64,000 nt of DNA from Rhynchonema sp. JSB1_4 (taxonomy: Eukaryota > Nematoda > Chromadorea > Monhysterida > Xyalidae), in NCBI GenBank assembly GCA_030248065.1, contig JASAMV010005873.1, positions 1-64,000 of the forward strand, in the 5' to 3' direction. The position numbers and the translations under genes are program-made. Shown here piece after piece: positions 31,301 through 41,826 of this stretch; position 1 is the first letter of the stretch; each line of letters begins with the position of its first letter. Under the pieces are notes generated by a model, which saw only the letters and a program-made list of their open reading frames with translations, was not told the DNA's origin and did no database searches.

Positions 31301-32924
31301 GTTGGTTCATCTCAACTTGGGCTCACCAATTGTGAACTCTGAACCGCCACACCAAACGTATGCTCCCGGAAGGACTCGAACCTCCGACCTCCCAGCCACC
31401 AGCCCTGGATAGCCAGTTGCTCTACCAACTGAGCTACGGGAACGCGGTCTGGCTGCGGCTCAAAGTTGCACTTATACCCATGCAACCGTGCAGACACACA
31501 CTGCTTTGCACGCCACACGCTACACGTTGCGTTGGCTGGCAGACTTCCAGTCCACACTAATTCGGAAACGTTTCCGAATAGAAAATCTCTGTTTGGGGTA
31601 AAAAAGTCTTTTTAAAAGTTGATTTTCCTCGCAAAGGTGATTTCAAGTCGATCTTTCTCTGGGTTTCTCCCCAAAGCTGTTCAAACGTTTGACAAAAATT
31701 TGCATTGGAATGCATGTAAAGTGAACGTGACAACATTCCGTGATGTTGGCAGTTGGTTCAAGAAGTTTCAAAAACGTTCCCCGAGGCTGTTTTTGGGTAA
31801 AAAGATTCTACCCTAGATTGAAGCTCGCCCAGAAGATTTTTGAATTCGCACATGAAGGCAAAAAAGGCGATTAACCTTGGATCGATCTCAGCAGCTCTCC
31901 ATGTGTGTCCATCACCCAATCGACGGCCCCACCGTGCCCGCAAGCCAGTTCCAGGTAGTCCCAGTTTTTCAGTCCTTCAGGGTACATCGGACACATGCTC
32001 AGAGTAACCTCATACAATCGGATGTTGTTTTGAAGCGCCGGATCCTGGGTCTGGATGCGGCACTCAATCTCGGCCGGAATCTGAACTTCGTCGTTGTTGT
32101 TGCTGTCGATCGGAATGTAGCCTGAAAGAGAAGGGCGTGTGTGTCGGCTTTTGGTGCATATTTGCAGCATATTTTGTTGGTATGAGGCCGATTGAAGTAT
32201 ACATTTGTAGTTGACGTGCCGGCTTATAATGTGTGTCGTGCCGTCACACATCGCTCAGTGCCGCCAATGAATGCCAAGCTTCAATCTTCATCACGCCCAT
32301 TCAGGGCTGCTTGCGCGTTTGACGACACCCAGAATTGACGATTTCCATTGACGACAGAATGATCAGCCGAGATTGCGGGACATTAGCCGCGAACACGGTT
32401 GTTTACGTCAATCGTTTAGGTTAACCATAGCAACGTACAACTTACCGAACGAAATGATGTGTCATACATACATGCTCAATCGATGACACGCTTCACAGTG
32501 GTGGGAGCACCATGTTCGAATCAGGGCCCTGTAACTGGTCTGGTCCTGAAGGCGTTGGGAACGCCGCAAGTCATCAACCCTGCCTGGAGCTTATCCCATG
32601 CATTTGGCACTGGTCGCCAATGTTGATGCGGCCCAAACTCAAATCATTGAGTTTAATCGAAATAATTCCGTTTGGCTTTCCACAGAGCACCAAAGAATAC
32701 GAGCACCAACCATAGTTCATAAACTTGGTGACGATTCGACCGGTCGTGTGTAGATGACCAAGTATTTTGTAAGTGCAAGTCCACAGCAGCGAATACAAAC
32801 CGGTCCAGATGAAGCCATAGAAAATGGTTTTCCAGTAGAGCTCCCACACAAGCGTGTACGCTCTTTCAATACGAGTTTTGTCCGAATTGGCCAGCGTGAC
32901 GGCAAGCGGACTTTTTGAACGCAT
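28369..32924 (-). CDS. Membrane-anchored SAM-dependent methyltransferase, five exons
   Basis: Minus-strand exons 32924-32711, 32121-31876, 30554-30451, 30177-30028 and 28632-28369 join in phase through GT-AG introns into 325 residues. A hydrophobic helix at about 33-52 (TIFYGFIWTGLYSLLWTC) should anchor the protein in a membrane. The class I methyltransferase fold follows: motif I is YLELACGHGGAVDWV, which binds the methionine part of SAM; then QGDMCQMPVPSS; then ATHAIPDHRQLMSECHRV and LRPGGYICICDF. The C-terminal part has ADITPGVLKSRD and RPFMTVFWRIFWGLPGG. The pattern fits the Methyltransf_11 group of lipid- or small-molecule methyltransferases; the substrate cannot be told. The start ATG at 32924 was chosen because it precedes the anchor, but the frame is open further upstream. 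Exon 4 could read on to a stop at 30007; the GTATAT donor and the well-matching last exon argue for splicing. Confidence 0.8.
28907..29104. mobile_element. TGCGGGTTGCGGG-rich MITE in methyltransferase intron 4, copy 1
   Basis: Left end AGGCGGCCTTGACAATGCAT; GCGGGTTGCGGGCC words follow in one orientation and CCCGCAACCCGC in the other. TGCATTGTGAAA near 29070 mirrors the left end. Confidence 0.6.
29150..29328. repeat. Fragment of the CAACACGAGCCCGATTTCG element interior
   Basis: TTCCTGAGTCGTGAAGCAGG, then GTGACGTTGCGTTGCGCGAT and CAGACCCGCAGCAATG match the interior of the element at 25141-25582 and the fragments near 35.9 and 60.2 kb. Confidence 0.55.
29329..29489. mobile_element. Inverted-repeat MITE with 45-bp arms
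   Basis: TGTATAGGCAATCCATCGGC and following (29329-29373) are mirrored almost exactly at 29444-29489, ending GCCGATGGATTGCCTATACA. The spacer is about 70 bp. Confidence 0.8.
29796..30010. mobile_element. TGCGGGTTGCGGG-rich MITE, copy 2, abutting methyltransferase exon 4
   Basis: Repeated TGCGGGTTGCGGGCC and CCCGCAACCCGCA words, ending TGCATTGTGAAGGCCGCCTT, the mirror of the left end of copy 1. It begins, in transcript sense, only about 18 bases past the donor of exon 4, so splicing of this exon happens next to a strong GC-rich fold. Confidence 0.65.
30686..30912 (-). mobile_element. tRNA-derived SINE-like element, copy 1
   Basis: The minus strand holds an 82-nt tRNA-like segment (30798-30717). 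Its ends GTTCCCG and CGGGAGC pair, with an A box TAGCTCAGTTGGTAGAGC and a B box GGTTCGAGTCC. The anticodon region is too long and does not give a clean 5+7+5 stem-loop. The conserved flanks, GAGCCGCAGCCAGACCGC before and ACGTTTGGTGTGGCGGTTCA after, are shared by all three copies, which points to a mobile family and not a single tRNA gene. Confidence 0.6.
30913..31330. repeat. Spacer between two SINE-like copies, with an internal repeat
   Basis: CTTTCCACAGGCAAGCACTCGCGG and its surroundings occur twice (about 31034 and 31169), each after TGAAT.CGGCAG. The block between the two SINE-like copies is C-rich and unlike the flanking introns. Together with the SINE copies it forms a structure in which the terminal parts are direct repeats 645 bp apart. 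Confidence 0.5.
31331..31557 (-). mobile_element. tRNA-derived SINE-like element, copy 2
   Basis: Nearly identical to copy 1 (tRNA-like part 31443-31362; one GGCC to GGGC-type change seen in the central loop). Same A box, B box and flanks. Direct orientation with copy 1, in methyltransferase intron 2. Confidence 0.6.
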
Positions 32925-33616
32925 TCTTGTAAAATATTCAATTGCTTCTGAAAAAGGACCCGCTTTGGCTTGGAATTCCATTAGGAAAGTTAGATTGTGT
33001 CTGGCGCTTTTTATTGGCATTTGAAATAATGACGATAGATATACACGTATGACCATCGAAGAATGCAATAAAAGCTGTGTTTGCGCCACACGAGGTTAAA
33101 TGTGCAGAACCAGTTTGGCACAACCGGCGTACAGTGGGCAGACACCACATAGACGAACAAATTACGATCACTTTCTGACAGACACAAGTCTTTGGCGAAG
33201 TTTTGCGCATGTGAGAAATTCCACATGACCAATATGTGAAGGAATTGGCAAACACTGCAAATACCCCGATGTAATGATCATTTGGGTCGTGTACGTGCAT
33301 AAACGCTGTTTGTCACGCGCGTGGAGGCGAGTTCATGGTCAACTAGGGAAAATCAATTAGGTATACCTGATAGTGGTGCTAAACGCGTGCACATGCATAG
33401 GTTGATCATACATGCGTGCAGCAGTTATCGAAGTGTTTAAAATATAACCTGTCTAACGCATTCAACTCTTAGTCGAACATGATAATATAAGCCTAACTTT
33501 GTGCCCATTGGCACAGAGATACTCTCGTGATTGCTTCTGCGATAAAAACTGAAAAAAAAACAGCAACAGGCTATCATGATCACGGACGTTAAAAACGCAT
33601 TCCGCCCACTTTGCAC
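32925..33616. other. Upstream region of the methyltransferase, no gene recognised
   Basis: Open frames on the minus strand (33011-33300) have no recognised domain but could be a 5' exon. No promoter motif could be supported. Confidence 0.3.
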
Positions 33617-34337
33617 CAGGGTTGGATTAGAAAAAAATGTTATTATCGATCTTTTTTAAAAAAAAGAAACTTTTTAAATTTTTTTAAATCACTTTTTTTA
33701 TTCCGGACTCCAAAAAACTGGTTTCTTCAAGAATGAAATTTCTGAACTCACGTTAGTATTAGGGTTGGGCAAAAAACGTTTTTTTTTTCAAAAAAAGTTA
33801 TAAAAAAAAAAAAAAGTGAAAAAATAATGCCCCAAAAAAAAGTGGACTTACTTTTTAAAATTTTAAAATAATAAAAGTGGTTCGAACTTTTTAAAAAAAA
33901 TTTTTTAGGTCTCCATATAGACCCGTCATACAACTTTGCCGATCCTGAAATCATAACTCCTTTTTCTATCTCGACAAAGTAAAATTGTGTCGAAAATTTT
34001 TCGAAAAAAAATGGGACCAAAAATTATTTTCCTCGATAATCAACACAAACAAATCATCGAAAATCAAGGAATTTCGGTCTTCCACTTGTAACTGAAACGT
34101 ACCCAGGCTTTTTTTATTCGGACAGTCGAAACATCTTTCTATTAAGAAAACTCGTCTTTTTTTTTCGGGTCTCGGGTTGCCTTTTTTCTTAAAAACCAGA
34201 AAATAACGAAAAAAAAGTGAAAAAAATAATAAAATAAAGTGGACTTACTTTTTAAAATTTTAAAATAATAAAAGTGGCGAACTTTTTTTAAAAAAATTTT
34301 TTTACCAAAATTGTTTCCTTTTTTTAATCCAACCCTG
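33617..34337. mobile_element. hAT-type non-autonomous element with 8-bp target duplication
   Basis: The left end CAGGGTTGGATTA and the right end TAATCCAACCCTG are exact mirror images. Outside them are CTTTGCAC (left) and CTTAGCAC (right), an 8-bp target duplication with one mismatch, as made by hAT transposases. The interior is full of A and T runs and contains a nested start of a similar element at about 33764 (AGGGTTGGGCAAAAAACG). No transposase. Confidence 0.75.
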
Positions 34338-35143
34338 CTTAGCACGCGATCAAATGTTACACCCATCACACCTGGGACATGAGTCACTTGAATCTTCTAG
34401 TGCTGTATCACTCATATTTTTGACTGTTGTGCACGTAGGAAGTGTGTTCTCGAGAACTCAAAAAACAGGTGGGAAGCACTTACACCGACGTATAAGTCAG
34501 TGAAATTGACTTTTTGTACATACATTTTGGTGGTCGTTGTTCACACGCTAGCGTTCGTAGTGACACGCGCATTTGCGTCAGAGAAAACAAAATTTTTCAC
34601 AATAGCACTCGAAATGTCGTCATTTTTATATCTATACAAACACGCCACCAGACAAAAAATAAAAAACTAACCCAGTCGTAAGTTTACATACGTGCGTATT
34701 CGGAGGCCCAGTGTTTATTATAGTTTGCTCGGGTCGCTAATAATTCACCTCTTAGATACTCAGTTCACACCTTCGGTATTTTGAATTCACTTGTTTGGCG
34801 CCAATTTAAATCCAATAAAAGTTCTGGTTCTGCGAGGCACCACATAAACTTCTGGAACATGAACCTCAAAAAACCACGGCAACCAACGTGTTTGCCCATG
34901 TATGTATGTACATGTATTAGGTGGTGTCTGCCCATTGAAAAATACTTTTCTTTCCAAGTTAGTCCGTTTTGGTCACAACTCACGACAAAGTCACGTGCAT
35001 ATGGTTATTAGTTTTATTTATTGTGTTCGCCGCCCAATTTTTCTGGCGGAGGTTTTTTTTCAAAAGCTTTTATTTATATCGTGTGGGTGTTGCCCCAGTG
35101 GCCTGTACGAACACACAATTGGAAGATTATCGCCACGTCACAA
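34338..35143. other. Stretch without a recognised gene
   Basis: Only short frames; no element ends were found. Confidence 0.35.
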
Positions 35144-35315
35144 TTATTCCGCGACTTTTCAGGCCCGGAAGTTCAGGACCGACCTTTTCAGGCCCAGGTT
35201 TTCAGGCCAGGCCGATTCAGTCCCAGCATATTTTACCCATTTTCAGGCTTCGGCTTAGGCTCTAGCCGGGCTTGAATCGTCCGGGCCTGAACCTGTGCAA
35301 CGGGACTGAACAATA
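35144..35315. mobile_element. TTCAGGCC-word MITE, copy 4
   Basis: TTATTCCGCGACTTTTCAGG at the left, repeated TTCAGGCC words, TTTCAGGCTTCGGCTTAGGC in the middle, CGGGCCTGAACC and GGGACTGAAC at the right. A worn remnant of the same family lies at about 62160-62340. Confidence 0.7.
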
Positions 35316-35469
35316 CGTCACAATGTGTCTGCTGAAAGTTTTGCGTCGTCGGACACAACGTTGTGGACAATAAAATGTTGCGAAATAATAATTGGAAATC
35401 TATCGTTTCACCGTTCCTGTTGCAATATGTTGGGGCCTATGTTGCACCAATGAATAATGGCAATGCATA

Positions 35470-35654
35470 GGCAAACTACATCAACACGAGCCCGATTTCG
35501 AAGGCGGTGTGTATTCAAAACGAATAGAAAGATAAAATCATCATGCTCCACTTTGTATTCTTCGACGTGTAACAATTCCCAAATCAGCAGCAACGACAAA
35601 ATGTTTCACAACTTTGCCAGCTGCGAAATCGGGCTCGTGTTGGTGTAGTTTGCC
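35470..35654. mobile_element. CAACACGAGCCCGATTTCG terminal-repeat element, short copy
   Basis: Left GGCAAACTACATCAACACGA then GCCCGATTTCG; the right end is the mirror image (CGAAATCGGGCTCGTGTTGG then TGTAGTTTGCC). The 31-bp arms differ at one position. It is a short form of the element at 25141-25582. Confidence 0.75.
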
Positions 35655-35799
35655 TTCACATTCACAAAGTGTTTGTCGTTCAACCGTTCACCAACAATGA
35701 AACATCTTCCACAAAACTGAACGTAACGATATCACCTTCACCTGAATCAGGCATGCACTATATAACCTACATACAAAGCATCTGTTGCCACAAATCTCG

Positions 35800-36005
35800 A
35801 CAAATTTTCAACACTATTCTCACAAAACATTTTCATCTGAAAAAAATCCAGCAGAGCACCCACGCACGATGCTGCGGGTCTGAAACATTTTACTGACCGC
35901 ATATTCTTTGTGTGCGACGCAACGTCACTGCCCCGTCACTTTCCTGCTTCACGATTCAGGAAAAAATTTAACCAATTCTTACAAAGTCATTGTGCAACCA
36001 TTACG
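35800..36005. repeat. Fragment of the same terminal-repeat family, reaching into the zinc-finger frame
   Basis: ATTTTCATCTGAAAAAAATC, GCTGCGGGTCTGAAACATTT, GCGACGCAACGTCACTGCCC and AAAGTCATTGTGCAACCA correspond to the interior of the 25141-25582 copy in reverse. Its right edge overlaps the last codons of the zinc-finger frame on the minus strand. Confidence 0.55.
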
Positions 36006-36704
36006 TATTCACCGAACTTCATGTCTGCGCATGTGCAGTGCAACATCATGTGTGCGGGTCTAGCAGATCGATGGTCACAAACGGGACATTTGTACGGCCT
36101 CACATCCATGTGCACACGTTGATGTTGTTTCAAACGCGATTTGCGTTTGAAAGCCGAGCCACAAGTTGGACTAAATGTGGGTCCTCTGTTTGGAATGGAT
36201 CAGAGCGTGGTTTTGAAGGTCGTGCTTCGACTTGAAGCCCTTCCCGCATTCGGTGCATTTGCGTGGACAATCCGTATTACGCACGAATCGTATGTGACCT
36301 GAAACAAAACGCTGTCCTAATGCAAAGAGGCAAAATCTTTGAAAACAGCTGATCGCGAAAGTAAAAGAAAAATGCCAAAATAATAGTCATCCTTTGGATG
36401 ACTAATTTGCTCTAACTATGCGGTAAGAAGGACTTCGGCGATTCCTTTTAACTGTGTAACCTGTCAAGTTGCCCTTCTTGACGGCTTTGTAGTCACACAG
36501 TTTGCACTCAAACAGTCTCGTTCCGGAATGTGAACGCAAGTGAGCCACCAAATGTGCGGCTTCCTTGAATATGATACAACATTGTGGGCATTTGTGCATT
36601 CTTATGAATGAAGGGTAGAATTCTGTGTTACCTACCATCAAATCAGGATCGAAGAAACAAACATCGATTAATTTTCTCCGAGGAAAATTTACCGCTAAAC
36701 GCAT
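35987..36704 (-). pseudogene. C2H2 zinc-finger gene, decayed (two exons, frame broken)
   Basis: The minus-strand exon 36704-36461 encodes HKCPQCCIIFKEAAHLVAHL and RSH (a good C2H2 finger) and then CKLCDYKAVKKGNLTG. It splices in phase to 36300 (acceptor TTTGTTTCAG), continuing HIRFVRNTDCPRK and a good finger CTECGKGFKSKHDLQNHALI..H. The frame then meets TAG at 36173-36171. After a shift, the next frame encodes PTCGSAFKRKSRLKQHQRVH, which lacks its first Cys, and YKCPVCDHRSARPAHMMLHC, which lacks a proper last ligand. The second finger also lacks its second His. The end at 35987 lies inside a repeat fragment. It was a DNA-binding protein; broken frame plus lost ligands suggest a pseudogene, though a sequence error could explain the shift alone. 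Confidence 0.6.
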
Positions 36705-36734
36705 TTCAGAATAAAATGATACATCATCATTGAT

Positions 36735-37014
36735 GTGTTGATATACGCCGAAAGTTTATTGGCAGCTGGTTATGTACATCTCTGCTGCCCGAAACGAAAA
36801 TCTGCGATAAGAGCTATCCAACCAGAAAACAGACTGCGAATGTGCTCGGAATCACAAAGATACCACGCTTTCACACCCAGAGCCTATTGGTATGGGCTTA
36901 TGCTTCAATGTGTTTTTAAAAGGTTTGATGGCTGCAAATTGAAAAGACATTCGTTCAAGACACGTGTGATTCTTTTTGGCATCCTTCCCTGACCGGGCGT
37001 ATTGTCATCGCCTC
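36735..37014. other. Short stretch upstream of the zinc-finger exon
   Basis: Nothing recognised. Confidence 0.3.
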
Positions 37015-37016
37015 TA

Positions 37017-37195
37017 AGGGCGAACTTTGGTTAAATCCGGAATCCGGAACCCGGAAATAATTTGCATGCAAAAATACAAAACATTTCAGGACTCCGCTGA
37101 TATTTCCGGAAAACGCAAGAATTTACATGCAAAAATATGCGTTTTCCGGAAATATTCCCTGATTCCGATTTCCGGATTCAACCTAAGCCCGCCCT
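37017..37195. mobile_element. TA-flanked MITE with AGGGCG ends
   Basis: Left AGGGCGAACTTTGGTTAAAT then CCGGAATCCGG; right CCGGATTCAACCTAAGCCCG then CCCT, an imperfect mirror image. TA lies on both sides (37015-37016 and 37196-37197). The inside has TTTCCGGAAAACGCA and its mirror image. Same family as 23763-24114. Confidence 0.65.
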
Positions 37196-37200
37196 TACCA

Positions 37201-39864
37201 CTGTGTACTGAATAAATCCCCGCACAAAGACATTTAACAGCTAAAATAAGCATTTCCCGCAAGAGTAAAGTTTTGGCGTTAGTAGTGCCGTTTCAGAAAC
37301 ACATTTCACTCAAATACATTACATGACATGTGAAGTGCATTTAAGTGCAACACTCAGCCAGACAAATTGTGCACGAGTATTTCACAATCGAGCATTGAAC
37401 GCTAATTGATTTGTCAATAAGCACTGGTTCAAGTAGCTTTCAAAGGAAGAATCCAAAGCAAGCATTTTTATGAACCAGGAGTATCCGGTCCATTGTACAA
37501 AACTCTCTGTGTTGTTACGTGCATACAATGTTTGAACTCAGTATGAGGAAAATGTCCTGCAAGCGAACGAAAGGTGCCTGAAGTACGGAAAGAAAAAACC
37601 ATTTGTTTGCCTCTGTTTTCCATAACAAACATTACCATCCCCCAAATGGGTATGTCTTTTGTATGGTCGGTCAGTAACAGCAGCACACCAGTGCTGTCCA
37701 GAAAAAAACGAAGAAAAAATAAGGCACCTCGGTACGTACATTGGCACGCCTACTGTACATACCGAAAGATCACCTTTGGCACACCACAGCTACAGTATGT
37801 ACACACACGAGGGCTTCTGCAGCACATCACTGTCCAGCTGCTTGCTATGTGTGTGTACATACTGTATGTATATGTACAGTCCACAAACACAACCCTCAAG
37901 CCGCACTTTTACAGTCTGTGTGGGATGGAAGTATGCACCCTCTGTTGGTCAGCTAATATGCCCCGTTAGCTTTGATGATCACACAGAGTGCAGCGCACTT
38001 TTACATCAAAGGTCCCGTGAACAGGATGAAGTTCCGGTTCCCGCATGCTCATCCGGTGCAGCTCCAGAACCGGAACATGAATCTAATCGGATATTAATAA
38101 ATGCTATGAAACCGACAGTCGCAATGGTGCGAAACGGCTTGCACATCGCGGAGTGCTTCACAGCCGAGTGGGCCTATTTTCTCTTTCTTTGCATTTAGCT
38201 ATGTATTCTCACACATTCTTCGCTGTGGTCATTTTAGCAAATGGCTGATCAGTTTAGCATCTTTGATCGCGCAAACGCATATTTAACAATGTACATAATG
38301 TATATGTTAGTTTTTCTCTTGACTGTCGTTTATTTATGTAGCGGTGACTGACCTTTAGCAACTTGTTTCTTGGCGGTAAACGGTGCACTGCGTACTGTAC
38401 AGATATTTACGATCTGGTATGCGGACAATTCGGTGCAGCTAGCAATGGTTATTGGTCTTGATTTGATGGGAGTCTATTTCTCACATTTTCGTTGTTTTTG
38501 CGCGTATTTTGTATAAATTCATTTGAGTAAAGCTGGAAGAATTTCTGGTTGAAGCCAAACGACACAACAAACCCGAACTATGTAGGACCAGCTGGTATGC
38601 GGCTTTATTCTTGTACCGCGCATGTTGGTACGGCTATGCGGTTATGCAGGAAGTATCAAAAAGAGCATGCAAACACAGTCAGTCAGATTATTTTCGTTTC
38701 TCACGCGCGTGCATGGTTCTGTCTCTAAAGGCAAGTGGCCTTAATAAAAAAACTGTTGAAAAACTATACCACCGTTCAAACGGCGTTTAACGTTGATCTG
38801 TAGGCTATGAAGAGAGCATTTCTCCAAACAGCTTGGGTTACCGTTCTTTCATGGACTTTTCGCAACGGGACCAAAAATTTCTAAACATAAAATTTTGACA
38901 AAAAGTGCGCCGGGTCGACTCCAAGGTCGCCTTGTCAAAGACGTACACATATATTTTGGCATTACACCGAGCAATTCCCAAACATTTGTCTCACTGCGTG
39001 CGAGTGCGTAAAAGCGCATCTGTGGTTATATAAATGTTTGTTTTCCCATTGCCGTTTGTAAAGCTCACTTTTTTACTTCGTTTTGCTTTGTTTTCTTTTC
39101 AAATTATCTCGGTTATTGGCCTCACGTGCAGTAGTTGCTCCCTTCTCCCTTACATTGCATGTGGTGTCATCAATGTTTCGGTATAGAAAGGTAAAAAGTA
39201 ACGCGCGTGCGTGAAAATCCCAAGCCACCAAATTCCGCATTTCGATGTTCCTCTATAGAACGAAATATATCTCACCAAACATTGGACTTCAATTTTTAAT
39301 TGTCTAGTCCAATCACGCATTTCAATTTCTATTGTCCTGTGAGAGTGTGTCGGGTTGCCCAGTTAATTTCTCGCCGATAAAGAACCAGAAATATATAAAA
39401 TTATCTTTTGAATAAATTATTCAATTTCGATCGTGCGCTTTCTCTTATTAGATTCCGAGCATGCATGTAAGGCGATCTAGAATTCCGGTCCTGTGCAGGT
39501 TCTACCACCTGTTTCAGACCACAAACCTGAACCCAATGATGTTATTTCATGAAGTTTGATCTGAAAATCTAAAATGCAAACGACTTAACGCGCTATTTCA
39601 TGTAAAAATTGTTCAACCTTGTGCAGCTTCTGAAACATTATCTCAACGTAACCAGTTTTTCGTCACGCGGTGCCTTTCATTCCTACGTCTGTATTTCCAT
39701 ACTCCCCAGTTCCATTGTTCTTGTCTATTTCCTGGACAAACGAAATGCTTTGATGCACGATTGTGACTTCCTCTCGGTTCCCAAACCCTTGGGTGTCAGT
39801 TTCGGTTCTGGTTTGTGTATGATAACCGGAACATCATGCACAAGAGGCACCCGAGTGTGGTGGC
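37201..39864. other. Long stretch without a recognised gene
   Basis: The longest frame (37659-38198, plus, 179 codons) has no recognisable domain and uneven composition (many TGT/TAC words from TACATACTGTATGTATATGT-type repeats). I do not call it. No element ends were found. Confidence 0.4.
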
Positions 39865-39865
39865 C

Positions 39866-40146
39866 GGGCAATTGAGCAAAGCACATTTGAGCAAGGCCGC
39901 TTTGAGCAAGCGAAAAAGAGCAGGGTCAAAAGAACAGAGCACTTATTTTATTCCAATGGCTTGGGCTTAGGCTGATTTTGGTATCAGACCCGAGGCTTAG
40001 GCTTAGGCTCACACTTAAGATTAGTTTTGTGTTTGGGCTTAGGCTTAGGCTTAGGCCTATTCATTTTTGGGTTCTGCTCTTTGGCCTCTGCTGTTTTTTC
40101 ACTTGCACATAGTGGACTTGCTCAAATGTGCTTTGCTCAATTGCCC
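39866..40146. mobile_element. Terminal-repeat MITE containing TTAGGC runs
   Basis: The left end GGGCAATTGAGCAAAGCACA and the right end TGTGCTTTGCTCAATTGCCC are exact mirror images, and inner TTTGAGCAAG words extend the arms. The middle is made of GGCTTAGGCTTAGG words, including TTAGGCTTAGGCTTAGGC at 40039-40056. TTAGGC is the telomere repeat of many nematodes. A diverged copy is at 11080-11300. Confidence 0.75.
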
Positions 40147-40345
40147 GTCCGCCCCTGAGGTATGTATCCAGTTTCTGTGGATAAAAATGACCATGGCCCA
40201 TCCTCTATGTGCATCCTCATGGACGAATATTAATCAGCGTTTTGTTGCACACGTCCCCTTTAAACCAACGCTTCATGCTCAAGGTTGTTTGCGGCAGCCC
40301 CCCATGCCATTTTGTCATTTTGGTTCACACCTCGGTGTGGTGAAG

Positions 40346-40374
40346 GATAATATTATTATTATTATTATTATTAT
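40346..40374. repeat. (ATT)n microsatellite
   Basis: About nine ATT units in a row. The surrounding 40147-41469 holds no recognised gene. Confidence 0.85.
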
Positions 40375-41469
40375 TGTTCTTTTGTGTGATTATTATCGTT
40401 ATTCTAATGTTTTATGGCGTTGATGCTCTTTTATCGTTTCATTTGTTTATTGCTGAGCCCTTTCTGCAATGCAGAAGTGATGAAATAATCTCAAGTTAGT
40501 TTTTTTACAATCCACAAACCAAAGGCCTTATCAGTGAACGAACAGTTAGCATTCTTTCGTGCCTCACCCGCGTTTGTTTGAGCTTTGCCCTTTAGTTATT
40601 ATGCCTAGTCATAAAAGTTCTCCACAACGAGCAAAGTTCCGAAAAGCGGCGGTCTATTTGGTGATTTTATTGCGGCATTTATCCGTATTTTTATGCGCGA
40701 AAATCCCAACAGCAAATATTTTGCTCCGCCGGGCGCCGCATACATACATATTCACTTTCTGCTTTTGTTGCACAGACTCTCGTCCTATTGTAACATGATT
40801 CATGAATTGAAAGGGCATGGCTGCAGGTTTTGCGAAAAACATGAGACCAAAAATTGCTAAAGTTGTTTCTCTCACAATTTGCTGATATCCTAAATGTAGT
40901 TTGCTTCTCTGTTGAAATTTTTGAGTGAAACATCATGCTGGAATTTGTCTCTGAGGACTATTGAACTTTCTGTAAGACCAATCTTCTAAAACCGACTGTA
41001 TCCAGTATTTACCGCAATTTTTGTCTTATATAACTTTCTGTTTCCAACGTTTTCAAGCGGCGCTTCATGTACCGTATGCACGATAAAGCAAGAGTTCAGC
41101 TTGTCTACCTATATAAATTACATTCCTGCAGGTTTTTGTGTGTTTTGCGCACACACACACATTTTCCCAAGCATTCCAATCCGAACCCACGCTCCACCAA
41201 AAGCGCATACAAATTAATTCTGCGCCCGTAAAAATGTGCTTTTTGGGCATTAGTTTCGGGATCGGCAGAGGTTTGGTGGAATAAAGCATATTCTTTCTTC
41301 CCAGGTCTGTGCTTGGATAAAAGCTAAAGGATTCTGGTTTATCGGTGCGCCAACGCGCGGTATATGTTGCTCCCGAACCATAACATGATGTTTTTTTTGT
41401 TTTTAACGCACTGTGTATACCTGGTATCTGGATTTCTATGATTAACAGGTTTTTCCGCGATGACAGGAA

Positions 41470-41569
41470 AAACGGAAAGCAGGAAACGCAAACAAAAAGA
41501 ACGCAAAAAGGCCAACAAAAACCCCCCAAAAACAAAAAAACAACCAAAAACCCCAAAACAAAACCCACA

Positions 41570-41602
<33 letters not shown>
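41470..41602. other. A/C-only patch ending in a 31-base C tract
   Basis: Sequence of A and C only for more than 80 bases (from about 41500), closing with C at 41572-41602. The edges are abrupt. Same character as the patches at 14038-14290 and 61429-61580. Confidence 0.75.
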
Positions 41603-41826
41603 ATTGTGAGCGCTAATATTCCATTTGTTTTGATTCACTAAACTGTAAACGACGTGCTCTTTGATCCTGTCCCGAAATCAAAAACTGTGAATACGCACGC
41701 CTATATTTACAAGCACTTTGAAAATCTTTTTGCTGCTCGAATGCCGTTTCCCGAATATTTTGAGAAAAACGTGCCTATATCTCTTAATACCGTAGTAAAT
41801 GATTTAAAAAAAATTACGGTATCTAT

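Noticed and set aside
30715..31560. Protein frames over the SINE-like copies on both strands, and calling them plain tRNA genes
   Set aside because: The frames are translations of a tRNA-like sequence. A clean anticodon stem-loop cannot be drawn, and shared non-tRNA flanks show a dispersed family.
37659..38198. 179-codon plus frame
   Set aside because: No recognisable domain. Much of it comes from TACATACTGTATGTA-type repeats; no splice or start context supports it.
41065..41641. Gly-rich minus frame of 179 codons and Pro-rich plus frame
   Set aside because: The poly-Gly and poly-Pro come from the 31-base C tract and the A/C patch. The rest shows no domain.
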